From: Chara braunii
Taxonomy: Eukaryota; Streptophyta; Charophyceae; Charales; Characeae
NCBI GenBank assembly: GCA_003427395.1
Contig: BFEA01000615.1
Location: 128,505 to 192,504, forward strand
Direction of reading: 5' to 3'
Length of the DNA: 64,000 nt
Each line of letters opens with the position of its first letter. Position 1 is the first letter of the stretch. Made by a program: the position numbers and the translations under genes. Under the pieces are notes generated by a model. The model did no database searches, was not told the DNA's origin, and saw only the letters and a program-made list of their open reading frames with translations. This document shows, piece after piece, positions 41,951 to 52,134 of the stretch.

Positions 41951-42343
41951 TCACCGTACCTCTCTCGTGGGCGTTGTGACCTTATCATCCTTTTCCTCAC
42001 TGCTGAGGTTTATGACCTCGTTGGACTCTTCCTCTTCCATCCTCTGCCTCTTCCCTAGACTCCCATCCTCCTCGCTACTGGTGTCACTGTCAGATGTGAG
42101 AACTATCGGTTCCCCCTCTCTCAGGGGAGAGGGCCCCCTGGTCCCTTGCTTCCTTCCCCCTCTGTTCACAACCAAGTTGAAGTCAAATCCCACGTACAAC
42201 TTCCTTTTCCTGGAACTTGATTCCCTAGCCTGTCTTGTTGCTTGTTCCCCAGTAGGCCTGTTAATGGCATTGCTGCCGTTTTCATTTCCAAATTCCATCT
42301 TTCGCCTTTTCCTGTTGCTTTCTCCTTCCCTGGTCCTGTTCAT
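41951..42343 (-). CDS. Small nuclear-type ORF with two SUMO-interacting-like motifs
   Basis: A 130-residue intact frame downstream of integrase in element B. It is highly charged: basic clusters RKRRK (11-15) and RKRK (45-48) look like nuclear localisation signals. IVLTSDSDTSSEED (80-92) and VINLSSEEKDD (110-120) fit the hydrophobic-core-plus-Ser/acidic pattern of phospho-regulated SUMO-interacting motifs. It could steer the integration complex or counter silencing, or be an extension of the integrase tail (element A has a basic tail in frame after integrase). Assignments rest on short motifs only. Confidence 0.45.
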   Translation of the reverse strand: MNRTREGESNRKRRKMEFGNENGSNAINRPTGEQATRQARESSSRKRKLYVGFDFNLVVNRGGRKQGTRGPSPLREGEPIVLTSDSDTSSEEDGSLGKRQRMEEEESNEVINLSSEEKDDKVTTPTREVR

Positions 42344-42697
42344 TCATAACAAGTCACAGCATCCCTCATGGACACACACTCCCTTCCACTCCCATTTGCG
42401 AGTTTTACACGCTTGCCTAGAACCCTTGCTTGCCCCATATGATCGGTAGTCCCATTATCCCCTCCCCAAAACTTTGGTACATTCTCCCGATCACATAAGC
42501 TCCCCATGTAGACAGTCCCCAGAATTGCCCCACAAAAACTATGGTACATTGCCCCGGGCTCCCAACCCCATTCATATTCAGCCCAGGCAGTCACCCCATG
42601 CCCCAAGGGAAAGAGGACACAAAAATGAACAATTCCCTGCAATCATGATCACTTGCGCAGGGCGGCGCTACAAAACTTATGGCCAGCTTCCTGCCTT

Positions 42698-42743
42698 TCA
42701 AGTTGTCAAGTCCCATGTTTCCTTATCCTGAGCCTCATGTAAC
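42698..42743 (-). pseudogene. int: Severed C-terminal end of element B integrase
   Basis: Immediately left of the MITE the integrase frame would continue for about 14 codons to a TGA at 42,698-42,700, so the insertion truncated the protein by only a few residues. Confidence 0.6.
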
Positions 42744-43107
42744 CTGTGTAGTACACCGAACATGTTCGGAGCTTTTTCGAACGTCCGAACATGTTCGGGT
42801 GTTCGGCCGAACGCCACCCGAACGTGTTCGACCGAACATATTAAAAAAAAAAAAAAAAAAAAAAACGTTTTTTTGGTTTTTGATTTTTAACTCGAGTTTG
42901 GTTAAGAATTTGACCATTACTCCAAGGCAAAAGTTGCTTGTATTATTATTTGACATAACATATATTGTTTTTAGCGTTTTTGTTGAAATTGGCTTTTTTT
43001 TTTTATAAATATTTTTTATATTCGCGTTCGGAGAGTTTCGGCGCTCGTTCGCGTTCGGTCCCGAACGTTCGGGTTCCGTCACCGAACCCTAACACGATGC
43101 TACACAG
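42744..43107. mobile_element. hAT-like MITE (364 bp) in the end of element B integrase
   Basis: Terminal inverted repeats CTGTGTAG (42,744-42,751) and CTACACAG (43,100-43,107) are flanked by CATGTAAC and CCTGTAAC, an 8-bp target duplication with one mismatch. This is typical of hAT elements. The interior has sub-terminal arrays of CGAAC/GTTCGG palindromes (GAACATGTTCGG twice) around an AT-rich core with a 23-base A run. It carries no coding capacity and supplies the stop codon that now ends integrase. Confidence 0.75.
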
Positions 43108-44101
43108 CCTGTAACCATCGCTCCACCGGATCTCTGCTAAAAAACATGACCAGCCTCTGCCCCAGAAATGACCCTTTCATCCCAGTACCATCGAGATCCT
43201 CAAGTTCAAACATGTTCAATCCCACCCTCTTAGCGATCTTGTAGGGACCTTTGAACCTTCTTCCCAGTTGTCCTGACCATGTGTTTTCAAAAGCCGAGTT
43301 CCTAACTAGTACCTTCTCTCCCACCTGGAGCGGCTCCATCTGGATCTTCTTTACCTGGTCCCACCTTGCTTTGTCCCTCATTCGACTATCCATTACATTT
43401 TTAACCACATCCTCCAAGGCTTCCTCATTTCTAGCGACCTGTTGGCAACGTGCGGCAGTTAGTTCCTCCGTAGACATGTGCGGATTGTCATCTAGCCTGT
43501 TCCAAGTAGGAACCAGGGCTTCCACCGGGAGATCAATCTCCCTCTCATAGCAGAATTCTGCCGGAATGCATCCTGTCATCCTTTTCGGCGTCATGTTCTC
43601 TGAGAAGACCGCCTGCTTAAGGTACCGAGGCCAGTTCCCCAGATCATCGACCGCCAACTTAGCGATTGTGTTTTTCAAGGTCCGGTGGCCCCTTTCTACT
43701 GGTGCATTTGCCTCCGGGTGATACGGTTCAATGATCTTGATAGGTACGCACAAAGCCTTAAGCCTGCCCAACACCTTCTGGTTGACGAACTCCGTCCCAT
43801 TGTCCGCTATGAACCTGCGCACAAAGGGGTGTCTAAGGTAGAAGTCTTCTATCCAATCGGCCACTCCCTTTCTCGTCTTTCTCTTAAGAGTCACCGCCTC
43901 TACGTAGCCACTGAGGTTATCCCTTGCATCCAAGATGTACCTGTATCCATCCGTTGATACAGGCATGACCGCAAGGTCAAGGTGGACCAGGTGCCCCGGC
44001 CCCAATACCCGGATAGGTCTAAGGAGCTCGAAAACACATGCGGAACTCCTTTCTTGGCATATCAAACACGTTTGACAGTACGTAGCCACCATACCTGTCA
44101 T
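43100..44101 (-). CDS. int: Element B integrase (core and C-terminal domains)
   Basis: 333 open codons. It starts within the zinc-binding domain (CQTCLICQE), followed by the DDE core: VHLDLAVM (first Asp), FIADNGTEFVNQ (second Asp) and EPYHPEANAPVERGHRTLK (Glu). All three catalytic residues are intact, unlike in element A. The C-terminal part has VGEKVLVRNSAFENTWSGQL and RFKGPYKIAKRVG, like the GPYRVIKR of element A. The HH part of the zinc domain is in broken sequence beyond 44,101. The last codons and stop lie in the MITE. Confidence 0.9.
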   Translation of the reverse strand: MTGMVATYCQTCLICQERSSACVFELLRPIRVLGPGHLVHLDLAVMPVSTDGYRYILDARDNLSGYVEAVTLKRKTRKGVADWIEDFYLRHPFVRRFIADNGTEFVNQKVLGRLKALCVPIKIIEPYHPEANAPVERGHRTLKNTIAKLAVDDLGNWPRYLKQAVFSENMTPKRMTGCIPAEFCYEREIDLPVEALVPTWNRLDDNPHMSTEELTAARCQQVARNEEALEDVVKNVMDSRMRDKARWDQVKKIQMEPLQVGEKVLVRNSAFENTWSGQLGRRFKGPYKIAKRVGLNMFELEDLDGTGMKGSFLGQRLVMFFSRDPVERWLQAV

Positions 44102-45508
44102 ACCTGGTCAAAAGTAAAGTGGCGCAAATTTTGCAAGAGTCCCTTGGATGACCGGTGCCCTCCGGCCAGTCCATCATGCATTGCTTAAATTATGTCCAAC
44201 TGCCTGGACCTTCCTTACACGACACGCCTAGGCATCATTCCTTCTTCTTTCTTGAACAGGTGACCGTTCCTCTAAGCCTTGAGGCTGAGATGTCATCATA
44301 CATCTGTATAAGGAAGAACTCTCGTTCCTTCTGATTGGTGTCTTGCTCCCCATGAGCTTGATTCACTAGATACTGTCGCTCTCGTCGCGTTCAAGTTTCT
44401 ACTAGATTCATCACAGTATCCCGGTCCCCTTCAACGGCCATTGCCATCAGCTCTTCCTTTGGCCCCATCGTTGCTCCCCACAAAATCCTTTTCATCCTTG
44501 CGTCTAAATGCGATGACTGGTCCTTCCCTGAGTTCCGCAACTACGGCGGGCGCGCCCTTTTCTAGGGTCTGAATCAGCAGTTGGTCCATTATAGGAGCGG
44601 TGTCTGCCATCTCGTTATTTACGACAAGGGTCCCCCCTTCGTATTCTAGGAAAGCATCGATCAGTTCCACATCCTCTACTCCCTCCGGCCTAATGCAAAC
44701 CCGACTTAGCCCGTCTGCCCTATTTCCAAGTCCCGCAATTCGCTCGACCTTGTAGTCGAATTGCCTTATGCAGCCTATCCATCTCCCAACGGTCGGGTCT
44801 ATAGGCTTGTAGTTTTTTAATGCCCGCGACATTGGTCGGATCGATTCTCATGATAAACCGTCTCCCGAATAGGTATGCTTGAAAAGTCTTAAGGCAATGT
44901 AGAATGGCTAAGACCTCTTTCTTGAACTGCAAGTACCGTTGCTCTGTCGAATTCAGGGTCCTGCTCTCAAATCTGATAGGCCTCTCCTTACCTTACTCGC
45001 TTTTCTGTATCAGGACTCCACATACTGCCAAAGGTCCTCCGTCTGTTTCTAAGATAAAGGGTCGTCCTACTTCATCATTGAAGCAGGGCGCTGCCAAGGT
45101 GACTTGGTCGGAAGACAAGACGTCTTTGAGGGTCTGGACTGCCTCCTCCCTATCCTCAGTCCACTTCATGGTCCCGCCTTCCCTAATCATTGCGCGGATA
45201 GGTTCAGCTATCTTGACAAAGCCCTCAATAAAAATTCTCCAGAATCCGACCACCCCTAGGAAGGCTCGTACTTCCGTCGTGGTGCGCAGTGGTGTTGGCC
45301 ATTGAGAGATCTTATCCGTTTTTGTCGGGTTAGGTTTCCTTCCATAGGCCCCACAGCGAAATCCCGGTATGGTCACTACTGGGACCGCCAGGATGCTCTT
45401 AGGTCCGATTGCGATAATATAATATATCAGGAACCGCTGAAGCTTCCTTGATATCCTGTAGATGATCCTAGACAAACTTTCGTATGTCGGGCTGGACCTC
45501 TGTCTCAT
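44102..45508 (-). pseudogene. pol: Element B RT thumb, RNase H and linker (broken)
   Basis: Frames at 45,508-44,993 and 44,932-44,431 give VRAFLGVVGFWRIFIEG (thumb), FILETDGGPLAVCGVL (RNase H block), QFKKEVLAILHCLKTFQAY, then after a shift VGRWIGCIRQFDYKVERIAG and NRADGLSRV (end of RNase H). Two frame changes (around 45,000 and 44,800) and stops between 44,102 and 44,430 break it. It corresponds block by block to 26,641-27,540 of element A. Confidence 0.8.
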
Positions 45509-46100
45509 CCTTGTTTTGCGCGCCTTTTATGGGATTATCGTCTATGTAGGGCTCGCATTTTTTCGGAAACATGTCCCCTGCAATCGCAACCATCCTCCTC
45601 TGCGCCTCTGCCTTAGCGTTTGTAAAACCCATAGGGGTCACCTGCATCTGCAGCTGCCCTACCGGGGTGTGCATGGCAGTGTATGGTCGGTCCCTAGCGT
45701 CGAGTGGCAGTTGATCATATCCCGGATATAAATTTATCAAGGAGTAAACGTTACGGCCGACATGAGATTCCGCCAGCAGATCTGCCTGTGGAAGCGATCC
45801 CGCATCTCGGATTGTAACCACATTTAGTTTCTGCAAGTCCTCGATCTATCTGAGCGTTTTGTTGGGCTTCCAAAAAACGAACCACTTGTTCGCATAAGGG
45901 GATGCGGTGGGTTCGGCCACGAATGAATCTATTTTGGCCCTGAGCAACTCAGTGACTTCCGCTGCTATTCCGAACTCGTAGGAAGGCCCTTTGTCGTTTC
46001 AACATTCGTATTTCGCTATGTGGATCCTAACGGGGGAAATTGACTTTTCGTCTAATCGGCCTTTATGGTGGTCATTGAAGGCCAAGGCTAAATGAAACTC
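45468..46100 (-). pseudogene. pol: Element B reverse transcriptase palm (broken)
   Basis: NVVTIRDAGSLPQADLLAES, VYSLINLYPGYDQLPLDARD, MHTPVGQLQMQVTPMGFTNA and CEPYIDDNPIKG, with the YIDD active site intact (codons at 45,537-45,548). Upstream, NKWFVFWKPNK and FVAEPTASPYA are readable but have stops near 45,840 and 45,985. Paired with element A RT, which reads FLDD. Confidence 0.85.
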
Positions 46101-46675
46101 CTAACACGCTTTCCTTATCAGCTGAGTCTCTTCCGCCGTTAGGAACCCTTCTACCCCTATCTTCATGGTATCCGCTATCTCATCAGGTATCCGGTGCTGT
46201 TCCGCTGCTCGGCTCTCCCTTATTCTCCGCAGAATTTCTTCCTCCTTTTCCATAGCCTCTTCCCTTGATGTTTCCACTAGGATCGAGACCGTCTTGGCTT
46301 TCTTCTCTATGGGTTTGTACTTTCGCACACTCCCTTATGGGATCGTTCTCCTAAAAAATGAACGGTCAGGATCGGCCTTGCTACCTCCAGGACGCGGGGC
46401 TGGATACTGACTAGCTTCCCGTTCAGACAGTAGCCCTTTCGGACCCCGTCTTCGAATTTGACAAGCGTTGAGGGGTCGACCCCCACCTTGTGGTACTTGA
46501 TGGCCTTAACGAGTTGTAACAAGTCTGGGATTTCAAGCACCACCTCCGGCGTTTCCTTCCAGCCTTCCTTTGGTTTGGGCAGGCTGACCCCAAGTTCGAC
46601 TTCCAACTCTTTTTCTGCCACCATAACTTCCAGGACCTCGTCCTCTTGCCTTCTCTTCTTCAGAGGTAAACCCAT
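46101..46675 (-). pseudogene. pol: Element B protease-RT linker
   Basis: Two overlapping frames (46,675-46,307 and 46,328-46,101) encode charged linker sequence. EEILRRIRESRAAEQHRIPD and GFLTAEETQLIRK match the element A region IIRKRKETEGQRITADRLA and NLTEKEKEYV. One frameshift near 46,315 separates them. Confidence 0.7.
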
Positions 46676-47548
46676 CTACATCCACTCCTTGCTAAAGGCT
46701 TCCTTAATCATGATCTCTACTCTTTCCCTCATACCTTTCATTCGTGCGAATGCCCTCTTTCGCGCACTCTCTTTGAAGGTTGGCGACCAGGTTGCCAATT
46801 TGCCCTTCGCGGGATCCCCTCCTGTCCCAAGGAGTCGGAGGAGTTCTCCCCGGTCGGTTACGGGGTCCTCTATATCCACCATGTATGTGCCATCATGCAG
46901 ATGCATACCTATCATCTCTACATTGGCGCACCATGGCCTCCCGAGAATTATGTCATGGCCCATTTCTTCCATCACGATCATCCGCTTGAAGGACCAAATC
47001 GATTCCTTGATCCCTGCCCTCACTGCGCATTTCGTGACGTACCCTTCAAAAAGAATCTCCCCGCCGGCTCCCCGGATACTCCCCGTCACTTCCTTGTTTA
47101 CGGTGCAGCCGGTAATTGTTGCAAAGTCTCGTCGTATGAGGGTAATTTTCGCACCACAGTCCACTAATGCATCCGTGTGGTGGGTTCCGATATGGACCTT
47201 CAGCTTTCCTACGGGCAATGCATGGAAGCTAAGCTTCGTCCCGGGGGGTGCCCTCGTGACTTCTCCGCCCTCTCGGTCCGGTAGGCTTAGGCGGATATCT
47301 GCAAAGGCCTTCTCCAGGTCCTCCAGATCCCCTGGGATCCTTTGGAGGTTGGAGACTCCTTGCGGTGTCTCAGCCTCTTCCGTTTCCTGCTCCTGTGGTT
47401 CCGGGGACTCCTCTACCTCTACGCGTCGGCGCGTTAGTAATTGCCTGAGTCCTTTAAGCAATCTCGGGCTTGCCTGCAACATGGTGTGAAAGAATACAGA
47501 TACCATGGTACCTAGCAGTTTGCTCAGAGTATAATCGATTTCTGGCAA
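46676..47548 (-). CDS. pol: Element B aspartic protease region
   Basis: 290 codons. DALVDCGAKITLI provides the retropepsin Asp (DCG in place of DTG or DSG), and HDIILGRPWCANVEM matches the second hydrophobic ILG block. The N-terminal part is a Glu/Arg-rich linker and the C-terminal part a helical KRAFARMKGMRERVEIMI. It lies between gag and RT, as in element A. Confidence 0.8.
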   Translation of the reverse strand: MPEIDYTLSKLLGTMVSVFFHTMLQASPRLLKGLRQLLTRRRVEVEESPEPQEQETEEAETPQGVSNLQRIPGDLEDLEKAFADIRLSLPDREGGEVTRAPPGTKLSFHALPVGKLKVHIGTHHTDALVDCGAKITLIRRDFATITGCTVNKEVTGSIRGAGGEILFEGYVTKCAVRAGIKESIWSFKRMIVMEEMGHDIILGRPWCANVEMIGMHLHDGTYMVDIEDPVTDRGELLRLLGTGGDPAKGKLATWSPTFKESARKRAFARMKGMRERVEIMIKEAFSKEWM

Positions 47549-47559
47549 GGTCAGAATTG

Positions 47560-47929
47560 GGATTTGGTACCTGAACTACTTATTTGCCGCCACGACTTTG
47601 TCTATCGGCTCCTCTTCCCTTGTCTTTCAAAAAACCTTCTCCTGTTCCCCGGTCTCAGCTTCACCTTGATCTGCACTAGTCTCCGCGACCTCTTCCATTA
47701 CCATATCTCTAATAAATTTATTTTCTGCCCCTGCCCGACGGGTGGTGATGTTCACCCTATCTTGCCCATTACCTTCTAGGATGAAATTCACCTGTGGTCC
47801 GCGCCCCCTCGGCTGATCCCAAACAATGTCAGCTACCGGTTTAGCTTCTACGACAACTGTATCCAGATTGTTCAGAAGGATGACGGCACGCCGCATTCCT
47901 CCTAGCGAATTCCAATTTATGCGCTCTCC
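47560..47929 (-). pseudogene. pol: Element B gag-protease linker
   Basis: The frame 47,896-47,627 (VVVEAKPVADIVWDQPRGRG and EEVAETSADQGEAETGEQEK) bridges gag and protease. It is separated from each by stops or shifts. No domain. Confidence 0.5.
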
Positions 47930-48958
47930 CTAAGACCCGAAAATTTCACCCTTAAAGAACCTGCTGCATCTCTGCCTCATGATATCATGGTTGAGTCGTG
48001 GGAAGGTCCGTACGAAATGTCCGACCATTGTACAATACTCGCATTGCTCATTGACCGGATCCCTTCTGCCATACCCTCGATTTGCTACCGCCGCCGGAAC
48101 CACGGCCTCTTGGGGAGGAAGGGCGGGTCGGGACACCTGCGCCTGCATTACTAATAGCGCATTTTCCACTCTTTCTATCTTGTTATCAACCCCGTGCACC
48201 CGTTCGTGCAGACTCTCTATCCCCTTCTTGACCTTGTCCTCCGTCTTCCCAGTCAAGTCTATAACCTCGCCTTCCTTGAGCAGGGCTAGTGTCTCGGTCA
48301 CTACTGTCTTTTCTGCGAGGTCTGTTACCTTGTTGAAATCCACATCCCTTGTGTATTCGAACTTACTAGTCTGCTGGTAGGCCGACAAGATCTTATCCTT
48401 GTCGAACTCGGATAAATGCCTGAGGAAGTACTTACTCATTATACGGTCTGTTACCCCGGGAATTCGTAGTGCCACTAGAGTAAACGCCCTTAGGAATTCG
48501 TTGTAAGTCGTATAGTTCTTCCTTTGGACTGCCGCCAACTCGGCTTCTGTTGCCATTTTCTCTGCCTTCAGGTACTTTCTCATCATCTCGTTGCGGGTCT
48601 CTTTCCAGGATCCACTAGAGGTGACAGTAGTCATAATGTCCCTTCCTAAGCTTAGCGACACATGCTGCCCTAAGTGGTCAATCTTTTCTTCCTCAGTCCA
48701 TTTCAGCAAGGTCGCCAAGTTCTCGTAGTCAATTAGGAACTCCGTAACGTTTGTCCCGTCGAAAGTAAGTTTTTTCTTGGCATCCGCAAGATACCCCTGA
48801 TTCTTATTCAGCGCCCGAGTGAGGGTGGCTACTATCCTCTTGAGGCCCCCTTCGGAGCTCCTTGTTTCACCGACCTCACTGGTCCCTTCTCCTTCCTTGG
48901 TATCCCTATGCTTTTCCCCGGCCTTTGGCGTAGCCTCTGGATCAAACCATCCTAACAC
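47930..48958 (-). CDS. gag: Element B Gag with zinc knuckle
   Basis: 342 codons. Capsid-like part: LTFDGTNVTEFLIDYENLA, KIDHLGQHVSLSLG and TTYNEFLRAFTLVALRIPG (about residues 63-165). Coiled-coil-like segment: IESLHERVHGVDNKIERVE. Knuckle: CEYCTMVGHFVRTF, CX2CX4HX4 with the last Cys replaced by Phe. It forms particles and packages RNA. The frame begins at ATG 48,956; charged upstream sequence (49,558-49,036) may be its N-terminal extension. Confidence 0.85.
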   Translation of the reverse strand: MLGWFDPEATPKAGEKHRDTKEGEGTSEVGETRSSEGGLKRIVATLTRALNKNQGYLADAKKKLTFDGTNVTEFLIDYENLATLLKWTEEEKIDHLGQHVSLSLGRDIMTTVTSSGSWKETRNEMMRKYLKAEKMATEAELAAVQRKNYTTYNEFLRAFTLVALRIPGVTDRIMSKYFLRHLSEFDKDKILSAYQQTSKFEYTRDVDFNKVTDLAEKTVVTETLALLKEGEVIDLTGKTEDKVKKGIESLHERVHGVDNKIERVENALLVMQAQVSRPALPPQEAVVPAAVANRGYGRRDPVNEQCEYCTMVGHFVRTFPRLNHDIMRQRCSRFFKGEIFGS

Positions 48959-49035
48959 CCTTTCCCTGAGACTCCAAAGTCAGTCGCACACCTTGGTTGT
49001 TTTCGGCGTGGCGGGCAAATGGCTGGTACCACTGT

Positions 49036-49558
49036 CTATGGCAAGTGGGTCGTTGCCTTTTCCGCCTCTACGGCTGGGGAGTCCCCATTTTCCTTACCCT
49101 TCTTACTGGGCGCGCCCCTATGGCTATTGTCCTTCCCTCTGAGCCTGACTTCGCCTTGACTGACCTTGCGCTCTTCTCGTGACCCTTCTCCCAAAAGGTC
49201 TCCTTCGTTCCCAGCCATCATCTCCTCGATAAGCCTTGCCTTATATTCTGCGTCCGTTTTTCTATTTCTGCCAGCTTACGACGTGCGTCCGAGACTTTCG
49301 TTTTCTTGGGTGTGGTTCCGTCAGAATTTCGAGGACTCGTCCTGCCGTTGTCCTCTTTTTCCCTGCTTTGCTGGGGTGCTCTTTTGCTTCCCCTTTCCCC
49401 GAACTTTCCCATGTCGAAAGGTCCTTCCCATCTTCCCTGGTCCCCTCTGGTTTTGCCGACTCTCGATCCCTTACCGACCCTTCGTTTCGTTCCCCGCCTC
49501 TATCCGTGCCGTTACTCCCCTTGTTCCGCAACCCTTCGGCCTCCTCTTCTGACACCAT
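49036..49558 (-). pseudogene. gag: Charged N-terminal extension of element B Gag
   Basis: Two frames (49,558-49,262 and 49,221-49,036) give Glu/Lys/Arg/Ser-rich peptides (GKGEAKEHPSKAGKKRTT and NEGDLLGEGSREERKVSQGE). A break near 49,240 and one near 49,000 separate them and the Gag frame. Confidence 0.5.
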
Positions 49559-50010
49559 CCCTTTACCTACCTCGCAGATGGAATTTTTTTTTGCGAAACG
49601 GTCGGTTGTTCATGGCTTCCCTAGTTTGCAGGCCCTAAGGTCCCTTTATTCTTACTTATTTCCACGTTTTGCCGTCTTATTTTTGTCAAGACGACTTACC
49701 TGACAATTTCGTACGGGGCGTCGTTCTGTCTTTCTTCTGCCGGAAGGCTCGCTGTCGAGGTTTGGCGTTTCGTCACTGTCGTGCCCCGGTTCCTTAGCGC
49801 TGTGTCTGAGGCTAGTGGCTCTCCCCTCGAGGGTAGCCCTGTTGACTTCCTAACGGGTGGATGCCCCAGCGTCCTTCAGCACGGGTGGTCTTCCAAGTTC
49901 CCTCCTGCCACGACCTCAGGTAGGGCGGAACTCCGACCACTACTCCCTTGCTGACGGCTAGCTTCCCATTCCGGTTTTTCGCCTTTTACTTTTTCCCGGT
50001 ACTTTTTTCC

Positions 50011-50859
50011 TCACGCCGGTCCCTCAGGTCTGTCTCGCTCATCCGGTTTTTCAAACAGATCGGCCACCCCTGCAAGATAGTTTTCTCCCATTTTTATTTC
50101 CCTGATAATTATTGGTTCATATTCCTCAAACGCCATGCGTGGTAACTTGAATATCAGGATTTCGATGAGTTCGAGTAGTTCACGGGCCTGGTTTCCCCAA
50201 AATGGTCCGTGCCTAACTGACACATCGTAAAACATTCCCATCGTCTGCGAACGAAAGTAGTGGTTCCAGACTAAAGTCGACTCCACCAGGCTTCTTGCCC
50301 TTGAGAGGCTGCCAAATACCAAGTCCACCATGAAGCGAGGCACTCAGCACCGCAGTCCCGTCATCGGGCCCTTAAACTCTCGCCATCCTCCTACCTCCAC
50401 CCGGGTTCTCAGCCCGACGTTCCTTCTTCCTCGCACCTCCTGGCCTATCCGGTCCACTATCGTAGTAGCCCTTTGGAAGATTGATAACATCCCATGCCCT
50501 AGTGCCAACTCTGTTCCTAGCATGTGTCATCCAACCTCCGCCAGGTATACGGTTCCTGTTACCTTCAGGTTGGTATACAGGTCGTCCCCTGGTCCCCTTT
50601 CGAACCTCATCCCACTCCACAAGCACTCTACCATCATGAACGCTTGGTCCCTTCCCAAGGTCACGGCTCTCCATTCGGTGTCAATTCCTCGGACCATGTA
50701 GCTTGCCGGGAGCGATACCTCCCATCCGCCTCCACTTTCCGTGTGTGGTCGAGGGTGCGTGGGCCGTCTCGACATTCGTGCGTGTCTCATCGCCATTTGT
50801 TGATTAGCGGTCCCCTGCACAGTTTAAACAGCAAGCGAGTTTTGCTTATTTCATCCATT
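50011..50859 (-). pseudogene. Accessory family 1, copy B4 (two TGA stops)
   Basis: One continuous frame from about 50,820 with in-frame TGA at 50,520 and about 50,341. Blocks: GGGWEVSLPASY, MVECLWSGMRF, GTVYLAEVG then TGA then HMLGTELALG, a basic stretch, VPRFMVDLVFGS, HGPFWGNQARELLELIEIL and IIIREIKMGENYLAGVADLFE. The first TGA sits where other copies have Trp. Block order matches B1-B3 and, more distantly, A1-A4. Function unknown. Confidence 0.65.
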
Positions 50860-50944
50860 CGTCGGCCTCACCCGGGCAACTCCCCGGTCCTTAACTTCGA
50901 TATCCTTCCCCCTTTTTTATTCCTCCCTCTTTTTCTTGCCTCTC

Positions 50945-52133
50945 CTACCGGCCTGTCTCTACTTCCATTGGCTCATACAAGCGGTACGGGTCATCTACAT
51001 AAGTCATTCCCCGACTTATCTCTCGTCGAACAACGCCCCATAGAACCCCGTCGCTAACGACCGGAGCCCTTGACCTGGTGGTAAATACGGCGCGCAGGAT
51101 TCGCAATACTTCATACCTCTGCTCTCCGTTGAACCACCCCATTCCTAGGAAGGCACGATGAGCACAAAAAGCACGGATCCACGATCATGCACCAAGTTCA
51201 CGATGAGCACCAAAATCACGGATCCACGATCATGCACCGAGTTCACGTAGAGCACCTAAAGAAAGTTAACGATGAGCACCAAAAGCACCACGATCATGCA
51301 TCGAGTTCACGTCAAGCGCCTAAAGCACGGATCCACGATCATGCACCAAGTTCGCGATGAGCACGAAAAGCACGGATCCACGATCATGCAGCACGTTCAC
51401 CATGAGCACCAAAAGCACGGATCCACGATCATGCACCAAGTTCACGTACAGCGCCAAAAGCACGGATCCACGATCATGCACCAAGTTCACGATGAGCACC
51501 AAAAGCCCGGTAATACTCTCGGTGAACTATCGCGTCCTCAAACGTCAGGTTGGCGAGGTCGGCCACAGCCCTCCTGACAAGCTTCACCCCGCCTAACCTT
51601 TCTAGCAAAAAGGGTGGCAATCTCATCCGAACGTTTTCACTAGGCAGCTCGAAGCTTCCGACCATGATTACTTTAAGGTTAGCTGTCACGTCATCAAGTT
51701 CTGGGTCTGCGAATTCGAACCCCGCCTGCCACACTAGTTGCCACGCTCCCTCGAACATACTTAACGGATCTTCCCCTGATGCCAACAAGACTCCGAACGC
51801 CCGCCACCCGTCCTGGGACGCATATAACTAACCTTCCGCACGCACGTGTTCCCGTGGGTCCGGGTTCCATTCCCCGTTTTCATCCACACGCCACTCAATT
51901 CTCGTCACTAAGTGAACCGTGTTTTCCATAAGCTCAGCCCCGACCCAGTCCACCACCGGGTGCCAACCCTCGCTCGCGACAGGCAGACTAATTTCTATTC
52001 CACCAGCCACATCCCTTGGCGGCTCAATGCCCAGCGGGCGGTCCTCAAGGAACGTCCTTCTTGGTGCCATTGCGCGCCTGTCCTTGGTCTCCTTATTCCG
52101 CAGTTTGCAATGAACCCTACAATGGTCAGACAT
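50945..52133 (-). pseudogene. Accessory family 1, copy B3, split by a minisatellite
   Basis: The ATG at 52,131-52,133 lies 1 base after the TGA of B2 (TGAGATG). Blocks: GGIEISLPVASEGW, VHLVTRIEWRVDE, a TAG at about 51,828, LYASQDGWRAFGVLLASGED, VRMRLPPFLLERLGG and REYYRAFG. About 370 bp of 45-bp repeats follow. The last module MGWFNGEQRYEVLRILRAVF and VVRREISRGMTYVDDPYRLY resumes at 51,142 and ends at 50,945. Unknown function. Confidence 0.65.
51155..51510. repeat. 45-bp minisatellite, about 8 units, inside accessory copy B3
   Basis: CACGGATCCACGATCATGCA then CCAAGTTCACGATGAGCACC and AAAAG; units begin at 51,181 and 51,226 and continue with small length variants. Confidence 0.95.
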
Positions 52134-52134
52134 C

